A stretch of DNA of 42,486 nt from JANRIC01 sp033765345 (lineage in GTDB: Bacteria > Bacteroidota > Bacteroidia > Cytophagales > Microscillaceae). The stretch is from assembly GCA_033765345.1 (NCBI GenBank), contig JANRIC010000138.1, positions 1 through 42,486 on the forward strand. The letters are read 5' to 3'. Positions 15,507 through 24,818 of the stretch are shown here, piece after piece (position 1 is the stretch's first letter; every line of letters begins with the position of its first letter). The translations under genes and the position numbers were made by a program. Below the pieces are notes generated by a model. It searched no databases. It worked only from the letters and a program-made list of their open reading frames with translations, and had not been told where the DNA came from.

Positions 15507-16525
15507 TATATCCTAAAATTAGCATTATTACTCCTTCATATAATCAGGGAGATTTTTTAGAAGATGGTATTTTGTCGGTTATTTCCCAGCAGTACCCCAA
15601 TCTTGAGTATATCCTTATTGATGGAGGAAGCACAGACAATAGCCCGGAGATTATCCGAAAATACGCCGGATATTTCAATTATTGGATTTGTGAGCCGGAT
15701 AAAGGGCAAAGTGATGCAATCAATAAAGGGCTTGCCAAAGCCACCGGAGAAATCATCAATTGGCTCAATGCGGATGATTGTTATGAGCCCCAGGCACTCT
15801 TTAAAATAGCCCATTACTTTCAGGAAACCCGCGCCAAGGTCGTCTGTGGCAGGTGTAGGGTATTCAAAAATCCAAATATCCTATCGCATATCAGCCCCGG
15901 TACAGATATCTATCCCGAAAACCTCGCCAAAACCATCGGCTGGGCTAGGACTGACCAGCCGGCCACCTTTTATCACAGAGAAGCCATTGAGAAAATGGGC
16001 TACCTGGATGTCCATTTACATTATTTGATGGATAGGGATTGGTGGGTGAAATACCTTTTTCAATTTGGGCTTGAAGCTATCCACAGAACCGATGATATTT
16101 TGGTGAGTTTTCGACTTCACCAGCAATCCAAAACTGTTTCGCAGCAGAAACGTTTCGCCCTGGATCGAGACAGTTATTATGTTGCCCTGGCAAAAATGCA
16201 CAATTTGGAAAACTACAGGCAGTTTTTGGAAGATAACGCATTGATCATCAGAGATTATCAGATCCAAGACCTAGCTCTTCAGGATATAACCCTGATCAAA
16301 AGGATACTCAACTACTATTGCTTGCTCAAATCCGAAGAACATTATGCCCAAAGTCAACATCGACAGGCACAAATTTATTTGGATTTTCTGGATCCGAAAC
16401 TTCTCTCGGAGGAAGATCGCAGCTTATGGAAAAAAATTTATTGGAGAAATAAGTACCTTCCCGGTCAGCTTGTTCGTTTACTGAGAAGGGTCAAAAAATT
16501 AATTCCCCAATCGGCCAATCATTGA
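15503..16525 (+). CDS. GT2 glycosyltransferase
   Basis: This is 340 residues. Motifs: ISIITPSYNQGDFL, LIDGGSTDNS (40-47), DKGQSDAINKGLAKATGE and NADD (89-92), the metal-binding acidic pair. Later come HYLMDRDWWVKY and SFRLHQQSKT, typical of WcaA-like GT2 enzymes working on surface glycans. The C-terminal 100 residues are helical and basic, probably peripheral to the membrane. The start overlaps the previous stop by four bases. Confidence 0.85.
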   Translation: MIYPKISIITPSYNQGDFLEDGILSVISQQYPNLEYILIDGGSTDNSPEIIRKYAGYFNYWICEPDKGQSDAINKGLAKATGEIINWLNADDCYEPQALFKIAHYFQETRAKVVCGRCRVFKNPNILSHISPGTDIYPENLAKTIGWARTDQPATFYHREAIEKMGYLDVHLHYLMDRDWWVKYLFQFGLEAIHRTDDILVSFRLHQQSKTVSQQKRFALDRDSYYVALAKMHNLENYRQFLEDNALIIRDYQIQDLALQDITLIKRILNYYCLLKSEEHYAQSQHRQAQIYLDFLDPKLLSEEDRSLWKKIYWRNKYLPGQLVRLLRRVKKLIPQSANH

Positions 16526-16536
16526 TTCCAAACAAT

Positions 16537-17517
16537 ATGATGCAAAATCTGGCTCCTTTGGCACTTTTTGTATATAACCGCCCACAACACACTCGAATGA
16601 CACTTGAGAGTCTGAAAGAAAATTATCTTGCCGATCAAACCCACTTATATATTTTTGCAGATGGACACAAACAAGCAACCAACACCGAAGAAATCCTTAA
16701 AATTCGTGAAGTAAGAGAAATTATCCGGGCAGAAGCTTGGTGTGGGATAGTAGATATTTTTGAATTTGCTGATAACCAAGGTCTTGCCCAGAATATTGTG
16801 CAAGGGATTAATTATGTACTCGGCTTTCATGATAAAATCATTGTTTTGGAAGATGATTTGCTGCTATCCAAGGGCTTTCTGAGATATATGAATGAGGCAC
16901 TTGATGTCTATCAAGAAGAAGAACGTGTGATGCATATCAGCGGATATAAGTTTCCGGTTGGGAGTAATTCACTTAAGTTGTTTTTCTTCAATGTACCCTC
17001 AAGCTGGGGCTGGGCTACCTGGAAACGCGCCTGGAAAGCCTACGAATCAGACCCGAATACACTGTATGATGCTTTAAAATGCCATCATAAACTTCGTACT
17101 TTTGATCTTGAAGGAAGTCGTTTTTTTTTAAATCATTTAAAAGCCAATATGACTCTCCAAATCAATACATGGGCGATCAAATGGTATGCAGTCATTTGCC
17201 TAAAAGAAGGTTTCTGTCTTTATCCAGGTACATCGCTGGTACAAAATATAGGTTTTGATCAATCAGGCACACATTGCAGCAGTAGCCAAGTGTATACCGT
17301 AGACCAATTGGCCGAATCTATTCCCGTAGAAAAAATTCCCTTAAAAGAGCATACCGTCTTTCGTAAAAAAATGAAGTTATTTTATCGTTATGAAGGTATT
17401 CTACTCAAACACCAGCTAAGATATTATCATAATTTAATGAAAGCATTTCTCTATAAGTTTATACCTTTGGGGTTGAAAAATATCTACAAAAGGCTAAAGT
17501 ACAAGTTCAGTAACTAA
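16537..17517 (+). CDS. Sugar transferase (GT-A, GNT-I-like)
   Basis: This is 326 residues from the ATG at 16537. The frame also opens at a TTG at 16522 that overlaps the previous stop, so the true start is uncertain by five residues. It begins PLALFVYNRPQHTRMTLESL and has the acidic triad EDD (residues 105-107) in IIVLEDDLLLSKGFLRYMNE. It also has the conserved SSWGWATWKRAWKAYE. This form is common in Bacteroidota capsule and O-chain clusters and resembles the GNT-I/POMGNT fold. The donor and linkage are unknown. It follows the preceding gene directly. Confidence 0.8.
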   Translation: MMQNLAPLALFVYNRPQHTRMTLESLKENYLADQTHLYIFADGHKQATNTEEILKIREVREIIRAEAWCGIVDIFEFADNQGLAQNIVQGINYVLGFHDKIIVLEDDLLLSKGFLRYMNEALDVYQEEERVMHISGYKFPVGSNSLKLFFFNVPSSWGWATWKRAWKAYESDPNTLYDALKCHHKLRTFDLEGSRFFLNHLKANMTLQINTWAIKWYAVICLKEGFCLYPGTSLVQNIGFDQSGTHCSSSQVYTVDQLAESIPVEKIPLKEHTVFRKKMKLFYRYEGILLKHQLRYYHNLMKAFLYKFIPLGLKNIYKRLKYKFSN

Positions 17518-17545
17518 TATTTATTGATAGATAAAAAAACAATTC

Positions 17546-18814
17546 ATGAAAATTCTCCACGTGAATACTTCCGAAGCCGGAGGAGCTGCCAAAGCGGTGA
17601 TTCGTCTTCAGGAAGCATTGATACAATCCAATGTGGATTCTAAAATGTTGGTTTTGTATAAATATCATTCTAACAAAGAACACATCTATTCATTTCAAAA
17701 TAATCGATTGTCATTGTTCCAAAAACTGAAATATTCTCTGCATTATCGCTGGGATAATTTCTTTAAAAGTCAAAAACTCAGACATAAAAATCGGAATTAT
17801 GAACGTTTTTCCTTTCCCAATACGATTTATGACCTTACAAGTCACCCTTTGGTGCAGGAGGCCGATATTATACACCTGCATTGGGTAGCAGGGTTTTTGG
17901 ATTATCATACCTTTTTCAAAAAAATCAATAAGCCGCTTGTATGGACTTTGCACGACTTAAACCCCTTCAACGGAGGCTTTCACTATAAAAGAGATTATCT
18001 GGAGAATCAAATAGATTTTTATAAACTAGATCGAGATATTCGCAAAATCAAGCAAAATGCCTTGCTTAAACTCGAGAACCTGACCGTAGTTAATTTATCA
18101 TCCTGGATTTATAAACTATCCACCGGGTCGGATATTCTGGGCAGATTTAAACACAAATTTATCCCCAATGGGCTGGATATGGAAGTATTCAAAAAAATTA
18201 ACCGTCAAAGTGCCCGTAGAATTCTCAATCTGCCCGAAAATAAAAAAATTATACTTTTTATTGCCGATGCAATCAATAACAAACGAAAAGGATTTCAATA
18301 TCTCAGCCATGCTTTGAGCCTTATGCCGCACGAAGACCTCCTGCTCGTGGTGGTAGGGCAGGGAAGTACCGACTCAAGCCCAATACCTACCCAAGTTTTA
18401 AATTTTATTACGGATGACCACCTCCTGGCTACGGTATATTCGGCAGCTGATATTTGTGTGATCCCTTCCATAGAGGATAACCTGCCCAATACTGTATTGG
18501 AATCGATGGCCTGTGAAACACCTGTAATCGGATTTCAGGTCGGAGGAATCCCAGATATGATTAAACCCAACAAAACCGGACTCCTGGCAAAGGCCTTTGA
18601 TGAAAAAGACCTAGCGGCAAAAATCAAATACCTTCTTGAAGATGAAGAATTTCGACGGATACTGGGTAAAAATGCCCGATTATTGGCTGAAACAGAATAC
18701 AATATTCATATTCAGTCCGCTAAATACATCGAACTTTATGAGGAAATCCTAAAAACCAGCCCTACAAAACCAACAATATTTAACAAGCATTTAACGGATT
18801 ATTGGTATACTTAG
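17546..18814 (+). CDS. GT4 glycosyltransferase
   Basis: This is a 422-residue GT-B enzyme. The N-terminal Rossmann half begins MKILHVNTSEAGGAAKAV and includes HLHWVAGFLDYHTFF and WTLHDLNPFNGGFHY, wording typical of colanic-acid-type WcaC relatives. The C-terminal half has the nucleotide-sugar motif CVIPSIEDNLPNTVLESMA then GGIPDMI, with the EX7E pair of GT4. It is not BshA, whose N-terminus is different, although bshC follows 30 bases behind. It is the last transferase of the run, 28 bases after the previous one. Confidence 0.87.
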   Translation: MKILHVNTSEAGGAAKAVIRLQEALIQSNVDSKMLVLYKYHSNKEHIYSFQNNRLSLFQKLKYSLHYRWDNFFKSQKLRHKNRNYERFSFPNTIYDLTSHPLVQEADIIHLHWVAGFLDYHTFFKKINKPLVWTLHDLNPFNGGFHYKRDYLENQIDFYKLDRDIRKIKQNALLKLENLTVVNLSSWIYKLSTGSDILGRFKHKFIPNGLDMEVFKKINRQSARRILNLPENKKIILFIADAINNKRKGFQYLSHALSLMPHEDLLLVVVGQGSTDSSPIPTQVLNFITDDHLLATVYSAADICVIPSIEDNLPNTVLESMACETPVIGFQVGGIPDMIKPNKTGLLAKAFDEKDLAAKIKYLLEDEEFRRILGKNARLLAETEYNIHIQSAKYIELYEEILKTSPTKPTIFNKHLTDYWYT

Positions 18815-18844
18815 AGCTAAATTTGAGCCTTAATAATCTGATTT

Positions 18845-20410
18845 ATGATTTTAAACAAGATTGATTTTCACCAAACTGGTGCATTCTCATCCATTTTTTT
18901 GGATTACATCAATAATCACGAAGCATTAAAACCTTTTTATGCCCGACCACCTCATCCGGCTGGTTTCTCATCAGCTATAGCCGAAAAAGGCAAGTATTTT
19001 AATCAAAAAGCTGGTTTTCGCAGCACCCTTGCTGAAGTATTCAAGGCACAGTATGAGCATATCAGCCAAATACCTGAGCAGCAGATAGAAGCCTTGCTAC
19101 ACGAAAATACCTTTACCGTCACTACGGGGCATCAATTAAATATTTTTACCGGACCGTTGTATTTTATCTATAAGATTGTAACTACGATCAAACTAGCAGC
19201 CTTCCTCAAAGAAGCACATCCAGAATATAACTTTGTGCCAGTATATTGGATGGCAAGTGAAGACCATGATTTTGAAGAAATCAATCATTTTTATCTTTTT
19301 AATAAAAAATACCTCTGGCAAAGCGAGCAAAAAGGGGCTGTGGGGCGTTTTCATACCCAGGAAATTGCCGCTATTCTAGATGAAATCAACGAAGAACTCC
19401 CACTTTTTAGAGAAAGTTATCTGGAAGCCGCTCATCTAAGCGAGGCAACCCGGCGGATCGTGCATGGTTTGTTTGGAGATCAGGGTTTGTTGGTGCTCGA
19501 TGCCAATGATCCTCGTCTGAAAGCAGCATTTGCAGACATTATCCAGGATGATATTCTCGAGAACCAGACCAACCAGCTTGTAGAAAGGCAATCAAGGGCT
19601 TTAGAGTCCGCAGGATACAAAGCACAGATATTTCCCCGTGAAATCAATTTTTTCTACCTCAAAGACAACATCCGGGAAAGAATCGTTCGGAATGGTCTGC
19701 ATTATGAAGTCAATCACACAGACATTCAGTTTACAGAATCCGAATTGATGACCTGCATCAAAGAGCACCCCGAAAGGTTCAGCCCCAATGTAGTGCTTCG
19801 CCCCTTGTACCAGGAGATGATTCTTCCTAATCTCGCTTATATCGGCGGTCCTGGCGAGCTAGCTTATTGGTTACAACTCAAAGGGGTTTTTGACCACTAT
19901 CAGGTACCATTTCCCATTCTTATGCCCCGTAATTTTGCCCTGCTCCTAAATAAGACTAATAGCAAACGCCTGGAAAAACTAGGTATTGGTATAGAAGATT
20001 TATTTTTGGATGAATACAGCCTTAAGAATAAATTTTTGATGGCACAGGCAACAGAAGAACTTCTTCTGAGCCGAGAAAAAGAGGATTTAGAAAAAATATT
20101 TGAACAAATCTTGCTCAAAGTCACTCAAATAGATCAGTCTTTGCAAGGTTTTGTAGGAGCAGAAAAAAGTAAAATTCTAAAATCTCTGGAAAATATTGAA
20201 AAAAGACTCAAAAAAGCAGAAGAAAATAAGCAAAAAAATGAAATTAATCAACTTCTTTCTCTCAAGGAAAAACTTTTTCCTGATGGAGAATTGCAGGAAA
20301 GACACGATAATCTTCTTAACTTTTACCTCAACCAACCCGAAATTATACAAATCTTTTTAAACCATTTCCATCCCTTTGAGTTTAAAATGCAAGTATTTAC
20401 TGATTTATAG
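18845..20410 (+). CDS. bshC: Bacillithiol biosynthesis cysteine-adding enzyme
   Basis: BshC is the last step of bacillithiol synthesis, joining cysteine to glucosaminyl-malate. The 521-residue length is normal. Recognisable are FHQTGAFSSIFLDYI at the start, TVTTGHQLNIFTGPLYFIYK (109-130), YWMASEDHDFEEINHF, and NVVLRPLYQEMILPNLAYIGGPGE in the centre. A helical coiled region comes towards the end (about 415-480), as in the family. It starts 30 bases after the GT4 gene in the same direction, so it may be co-transcribed with the glycan genes. The bshA and bshB partners are not in this window. Confidence 0.95.
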   Translation: MILNKIDFHQTGAFSSIFLDYINNHEALKPFYARPPHPAGFSSAIAEKGKYFNQKAGFRSTLAEVFKAQYEHISQIPEQQIEALLHENTFTVTTGHQLNIFTGPLYFIYKIVTTIKLAAFLKEAHPEYNFVPVYWMASEDHDFEEINHFYLFNKKYLWQSEQKGAVGRFHTQEIAAILDEINEELPLFRESYLEAAHLSEATRRIVHGLFGDQGLLVLDANDPRLKAAFADIIQDDILENQTNQLVERQSRALESAGYKAQIFPREINFFYLKDNIRERIVRNGLHYEVNHTDIQFTESELMTCIKEHPERFSPNVVLRPLYQEMILPNLAYIGGPGELAYWLQLKGVFDHYQVPFPILMPRNFALLLNKTNSKRLEKLGIGIEDLFLDEYSLKNKFLMAQATEELLLSREKEDLEKIFEQILLKVTQIDQSLQGFVGAEKSKILKSLENIEKRLKKAEENKQKNEINQLLSLKEKLFPDGELQERHDNLLNFYLNQPEIIQIFLNHFHPFEFKMQVFTDL

Positions 20411-20694
20411 ACACCATCCAACTTTCCAGGTCTAAATTTCGTATCAAAAACGAACCTGTTTATTTTATTCAGATTCGGAATTTATACTTTTTTTATATGA
20501 TGACCCGGTTTTTTCCGTTACTATAAACAGCTACTCTGCATAAAATTAACCATATGTTATGGTATTTATTGGGAGAAGTTTATAGTTTTGTGTTAATTAC
20601 ATTTGATTTTGAGACATTACGACAAACTAGAAAAACTAAAACATAAGAACAGAAACTAAACTTACTTTTCAATTATTTAAAATAGTAAAATAAT
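20411..20694. promoter_or_regulatory. 284-base upstream region with two -7 motifs
   Basis: Two exact TAnnTTTG matches stand close together: TAGTTTTG at 20583-20590 and TACATTTG at 20598-20605. They lie 104 and 89 bases before the following ATG, which leaves a long leader of about 80 bases. I see no strong terminator hairpin behind bshC and no recognised riboswitch. Confidence 0.4.
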
Positions 20695-21159
20695 ATGATA
20701 GTTTTAAACTTGGTGTTGGCTTTATTTTTATCTTTCATCAATCCAACCGAAATGAAATCGGTAAGCCCTGCTAAAAAAAGCCCAATTACTCAGGCAGAGT
20801 GTGATGCAAAACCTTACAAAGATAAATGTGTAGCGAGTCTTCCTGACGGGTATACTTTTTTGAAAAGTTATACCATTGATGGGCAGAACGGGACCAGAAA
20901 AAAGGTGATGTATTCTTATATTTTTAGTAAGAATACGGCATATTTGGTGATGTTGGCTAATGGAAGCGCACAAACTAAAGGTGTAAAAGTTACTTTAAAA
21001 GACTCTAACCGCAAACAACTGGCGTCCAGTTTTGCCAACGGGAAGTTTTATCCGGCTTTGGCATACAAATGTAATGCTACGGGAATTTACTTTTTGGAAT
21101 TTGAATTTGACGGAGCTACCAGCTTTTGTGCTGGAAGTGTGTTGGCTTTCAAACGCTAG
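20695..21159 (+). CDS. Small secreted protein of unknown function
   Basis: This is 154 residues. A hydrophobic N-terminus (residues 1-17) could be a signal peptide. The mature part has four cysteines (36, 45, 126, 145), enough for two disulfides, and beta-strand-like segments (KVMYSYIFSKNTAYLVMLAN, KGVKVTLKDSN, GIYFLEFEFDG). This suggests a small beta-sandwich of a kind seen in many Cytophagales hypotheticals. There is no catalytic motif and I do not recognise the family. It stands alone between bshC and the convergent rlmN and ends in a good terminator. Confidence 0.7.
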   Translation: MIVLNLVLALFLSFINPTEMKSVSPAKKSPITQAECDAKPYKDKCVASLPDGYTFLKSYTIDGQNGTRKKVMYSYIFSKNTAYLVMLANGSAQTKGVKVTLKDSNRKQLASSFANGKFYPALAYKCNATGIYFLEFEFDGATSFCAGSVLAFKR

Positions 21160-21173
21160 TAAAGTACATAAGC

Positions 21174-21234
21174 ATCGGTCTTGAATTAAAATCAACCTGA
21201 TCGGGGTTGTTTTGAAATTTGAGACCGATTTTTT
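21174..21234. terminator. Convergent intrinsic terminator
   Basis: ATCGGTC (21174-21180) pairs with GACCGAT (21223-21229), with an inner helix CAACC/GGTTG, and runs into six T on plus. It lies just after the small secreted protein and overlaps the very end of rlmN. It serves mainly the plus-strand gene. Confidence 0.65.
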
Positions 21235-22285
21235 ATTCTTTTTGTTTGATGGCTAATTGCCCGCAAGCGGCATCAATATCTTTTCCTCGGCTTCGGCGCA
21301 CATTGACTATCAGCCCTTTTTCCTGGAGATAATTGGCAAAAGCTCCCAATTTATCTTCCTGTGTATTTTTAAAGGCTGCTTCCCGAATGGGGTTATATTC
21401 AATCAGGTTAATTTTGGCGGGTACTTTACGGCTGAAAGCATACAGTTCTTCGGCATCTTTGAGGGAATCATTGAAGTTATGGAATACAATGTACTCAAAA
21501 GTGATTTTATTTTTGGTTTTGTGATAAAAATAATTCAGTGCTTCCTGGAGAACAGGCAGATTGTTGTGGTCATTGATCGGCATAATCTGGCTTCTCTTTT
21601 GATCATTGGCCGCATGAAGTGAAAGTGCCAGATTGAATTTGACGGCATCATCTCCCAATTTTTTGATCATTTTGGCAATACCTGCCGTAGAAACCGTGAT
21701 TCGTTTGGAAGCCATGTGCAAGCCCTCAGGCGAGGTAATATGTTCAATTGCCTGGAGTACGTTTTGGTAGTTGAGCAAGGGTTCGCCCATCCCCATAAAG
21801 ACAATATTACTTAGAGGTGTCTGATAATGCGCTAAGGCTGCCTGATTGAGCAGTACTACCTGGTCGTAGATTTCACCGGGATCCAGGTTTCGCTTGCGCT
21901 CCATGTAGCCAGTGGCACAAAATTTACACGTTAGTGAGCAACCGACCTGCGAAGACACACAGGCCGTCATTCGCTGATCTGTGGGTATGAGTACTCCCTC
22001 GATGTGGTTTTGATCGGCAAGTTCAAAGGCGTATTTGATTGTTTTGTCAGCACTCACCTGTTGCTGTGCCAGGTGTATATTTTTGATTTCAAAATGATTT
22101 TTGAGTAATTTGCGGGTTTTGAGAGAGAGGTTACTCATTTCGTCAAAGCTATGAGTGGATTTTTTCCAGAGCCATTCATAGATTTGTTGCGCCCTGAAAG
22201 GTTTTTCTCCTTGTTCAGCCAAAAAGCCTTTGATCTCTTCAAGGCTGAGTTTTCGTATATCTTTTTTATAGGCAATTGCTTCCAT
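21233..22285 (-). CDS. rlmN: 23S rRNA (adenine-2503-C2) methyltransferase
   Basis: RlmN is a radical-SAM enzyme that methylates A2503 of 23S rRNA, and also A37 of some tRNAs. The 350-residue length is usual. The 4Fe-4S ligands are Cys116, Cys120 and Cys123 in VGCSLTCKFCATG. The methyl-carrying Cys is the one in DIDAACGQL (Cys341). GMGEPLLNY and TVSTAGI complete the family pattern. It is convergent with the small secreted gene and stands alone upstream of the periplasmic binding protein. Confidence 0.96.
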   Translation of the reverse strand: MEAIAYKKDIRKLSLEEIKGFLAEQGEKPFRAQQIYEWLWKKSTHSFDEMSNLSLKTRKLLKNHFEIKNIHLAQQQVSADKTIKYAFELADQNHIEGVLIPTDQRMTACVSSQVGCSLTCKFCATGYMERKRNLDPGEIYDQVVLLNQAALAHYQTPLSNIVFMGMGEPLLNYQNVLQAIEHITSPEGLHMASKRITVSTAGIAKMIKKLGDDAVKFNLALSLHAANDQKRSQIMPINDHNNLPVLQEALNYFYHKTKNKITFEYIVFHNFNDSLKDAEELYAFSRKVPAKINLIEYNPIREAAFKNTQEDKLGAFANYLQEKGLIVNVRRSRGKDIDAACGQLAIKQKE

Positions 22286-22394
22286 AGACTATGTTTGCTG
22301 CTTAGTGCCTACAAAAATAAATATTATCCCCTTCAATTGCACCATCAAGCCATCAATTAAAGCTGTGAATGGGGTAAGAATGTTATTCATCGAG

Positions 22395-23276
22395 TTAATC
22401 TACGTATCTTTCTAGGGCTTTTACAGCACTGATTCCTAGGTGATTAATGAGAATTTGGCGATACTCAAAAGATTTGGTAAAACGATTTTCGTGCATAAAC
22501 TGATCCCAAATGGGTTTCCAGTCGTTGTTGTTGGGCATAATGATACCTAGCTTCTCCGTAGAATTATCGCCGTCGGGGTGTCTTTTGATAGGGCTGTTAA
22601 ATTTGAGTGCTTCAGCATAATAATTAAAATCCAGACAAGTAAAGGAGCGATTATCGGAGGCTACTTTGGTAAGTGCTACGCCGCTATTGGGTACATATAT
22701 AATCTCCAATTGAGGAAAATACTTTTGTTTGACATCCAAAATAAATTTCTCATTGGTAGAACTTTTGACAGTGTAAGCACGCATTCCTTTAAACTGAGAG
22801 CCAATGTATTGAATGGATGAAAGCGTAGGGACACTGTTGTGGGTAATCAAGAAGGTCAGATTATTGATAAAAGAAGGCGTAAAGTCATAGATTTGCTCTC
22901 TTTCGGGGGTAATGGTGATATTTCCCAACCCAAAGACACCTCCTTTAGCTGTTTTAATGTCTTCCATAAATTTATTAAAATCCTGGCTTTCAGGCATTAC
23001 TTTGGCTTGTAGTTGAACGCCATAAGTCTTTTTGACATAAAGAATAAATTCTTTGACGATATCAAAACAAACACCATCCAGATTACCATAACTATCTTTA
23101 AAAGACAAGCCTGGGGTTTTGATATAGGTAAGTATCAGTAAGCCGCTTTTTTTGCTTTGGGCTGCTGCCCAGGTATCTGCCACCAGGGCTTGTGCAATTG
23201 CTTTTGAGTGTATTCCCCCTAAGAAAATACTCAGCAAAAATGAAATAAGCCATATCCGATGATACAAACATTTCAT
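22395..23276 (-). CDS. Periplasmic solute-binding protein, family 3
   Basis: This is 293 residues with a signal peptide ending near SKAIAQ. It has the bilobed SBP_bac_3 pattern: GVCFDIVKEFI, GNITITPEREQIYDFTPSF (signature of amino-acid-binding proteins and of lytic-transglycosylase-like sensors), TVKSSTNEKFILD, and LDFNYYAEAL. Such proteins normally deliver a ligand to an ABC importer. No permease or ATPase of that type is beside it, so it may serve a distant system or act as a sensor. The ligand is unknown. It lies between rlmN and aroK on the same strand. Confidence 0.8.
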   Translation of the reverse strand: MKCLYHRIWLISFLLSIFLGGIHSKAIAQALVADTWAAAQSKKSGLLILTYIKTPGLSFKDSYGNLDGVCFDIVKEFILYVKKTYGVQLQAKVMPESQDFNKFMEDIKTAKGGVFGLGNITITPEREQIYDFTPSFINNLTFLITHNSVPTLSSIQYIGSQFKGMRAYTVKSSTNEKFILDVKQKYFPQLEIIYVPNSGVALTKVASDNRSFTCLDFNYYAEALKFNSPIKRHPDGDNSTEKLGIIMPNNNDWKPIWDQFMHENRFTKSFEYRQILINHLGISAVKALERYVD

Positions 23277-23401
23277 ACGATTGTGATTTATGCAGTATTT
23301 GAGATGGAAATCAGAATTTATATAAAGACATTGTTCTCATTAAATTAATCAAAATTTCACACTTAAGCATTTTTTTTTAAGAAAAACTTAATAAATAAAT
23401 A

Positions 23402-23860
23402 TTATTTTAGTGTTAAATGGGCTTTTTGATAAAAGAATTGCCTTTTTTTATAGAGTTCGTCTAAATAATCGATGAGTTCTTGGTGGCTCTTTTGGGCGTA
23501 TAAGGGGCGGATATTGTCCCGGTCAGCCCGGATGCGTTCGGCTATGGTAGCGATAGGCGTTTCTAAAAAGAGGCTAAGAGCCGATTGATTGATGAGGTCC
23601 ATATTGTCAAAAAAGCAGGGAGTACCTCCACCTGTAGCCAATACCAAATCAGTAAGAGAAAGTACACTTATCAGGGCATTCCTCTCTGCCTGGCGGAAGT
23701 AGCTTTCTCCCTGGGTTCGGAAAATCTCAGGGATGTCGCATTGTTCACGCGCACAGATAAGATGATCAAGATCTATGAATTTAAAATTTAATTTTCGGGC
23801 AATCTCTTGCCCCAGGGTGCTTTTGCCGGAGGCCGGCATACCTACCAGTACAATGAGCAT
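23402..23860 (-). CDS. aroK: Shikimate kinase
   Basis: Shikimate kinase phosphorylates the 3-hydroxyl of shikimate on the way to chorismate. At 152 residues it is slightly short of the usual 165-175. The Walker A loop is GMPASGKST (residues 7-15). Asp32 (LDH), Arg56 (YFRQAE), GGG 77-79 (ATGGGT), the lid Arg118 (NIRPL) and Arg140 match substrate-binding positions. Upstream at 23928 is cdaA on the same strand with 67 bases between them, so one operon cdaA-aroK is possible. Confidence 0.95.
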   Translation of the reverse strand: MLIVLVGMPASGKSTLGQEIARKLNFKFIDLDHLICAREQCDIPEIFRTQGESYFRQAERNALISVLSLTDLVLATGGGTPCFFDNMDLINQSALSLFLETPIATIAERIRADRDNIRPLYAQKSHQELIDYLDELYKKRQFFYQKAHLTLK

Positions 23861-23927
23861 AATATTTTGGTGTTAGAGGGCACAATTTTGGGAAAAAACT
23901 CAAAAGGATTTGTAATAATAGAAAAAA

Positions 23928-24818
23928 TTATTCAAAATCTTGGGGGACTTTCTCAGGATTGCTTTTGGGAATCTTCTCGATTCTTTTTTCTTTATCAATC
24001 GTAAGATAAAATATAAGTTTTTCTTTAAGCTCTTTGGGGGATAAATTGCGTTGGATTTTTCCGTTTTTGACTATAGAAATATGCCCCGTTTCTTCTGAAA
24101 CCACTACTACAACTGCATCGGTAACTTCGGTAAGCCCAATGGCAGAGCGGTGGCGAAGCCCCAAAGAGGCGGGTAATTCATCATTTTCAGAGACAGGGAG
24201 GATACATCTTACGGCAATGATTCGGCCGCCTTTGCCGATGATCATAGCACCATCGTGCATGGGGCTGTATTTATTAAAGATAGAAATGATCAATCTTTTG
24301 GAGGCGATGGCATCCAGGGCATCGCCAGATTCGGCATAAAACTTTAGCTCGGTACTTTTGGCAAATACCATCAGAGCACCCGTTTGTGAAATAGACATTT
24401 CTTGTGCTGCTTCAATAAAAACATCCACTTCAAGCGTATTTCTGTTAAGTCCTCCTCCCCATAAGTTGAGGAAGAACCTTCTTCGCCCGAAATAGTTCCC
24501 TTTGCCAATCATCAAAAGAAACTTTCGTATTTCTTGTTGAAATACAATCAAAGCTGCAATCACACCTACTCCGATAAATTGCCCAAGAATAGTACTCAAT
24601 AGCTCCATCTCTAGGGTACGCACCAAAAGCCATAAAACAAATATGGCCAAACCACCCAGCAGGATTTTTTCGGCTACACTGCCCTTGACCAACTGGTAGA
24701 GTTGGTATAAAAGCAAGGAAACCAGGAGAATATCCACAATATCTATCCAACCTATTTCCAAAAAACCGATGGGTATCAGGTGTAACATCATTAATAATAT
24801 GTTTTTAAGTGATTTCAA
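23928..24818 (-). CDS. cdaA: Diadenylate cyclase CdaA
   Basis: CdaA condenses two ATP to cyclic di-AMP. It is membrane-bound: three N-terminal helices span about residues 24-95 (DIVDILLVSLLLYQL, ILLGGLAIFVLWLLV, FIGVGVIAALIVF). The DAC domain follows with DGA (189-191) in MHDGAM and RHR (222-224) in GLRHRSA. The ATG at 24818 overlaps folP by 14 bases; the twin ATGs about nine codons later (24791 and 24788) would remove most or all of that overlap and match the usual N-terminus better. The gene is coupled to folP and followed by aroK. No phosphodiesterase for c-di-AMP is in the window. Confidence 0.94.
   Translation of the reverse strand: MKSLKNILLMMLHLIPIGFLEIGWIDIVDILLVSLLLYQLYQLVKGSVAEKILLGGLAIFVLWLLVRTLEMELLSTILGQFIGVGVIAALIVFQQEIRKFLLMIGKGNYFGRRRFFLNLWGGGLNRNTLEVDVFIEAAQEMSISQTGALMVFAKSTELKFYAESGDALDAIASKRLIISIFNKYSPMHDGAMIIGKGGRIIAVRCILPVSENDELPASLGLRHRSAIGLTEVTDAVVVVVSEETGHISIVKNGKIQRNLSPKELKEKLIFYLTIDKEKRIEKIPKSNPEKVPQDFE

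Noticed and set aside
17546..18814. GT4 enzyme next to bshC considered as BshA
   Set aside because: The N-terminus and the HLHWVAGFLDY/WTLHDLNPF motifs are of surface-glycan transferases, not of glucosaminyl-malate synthase.
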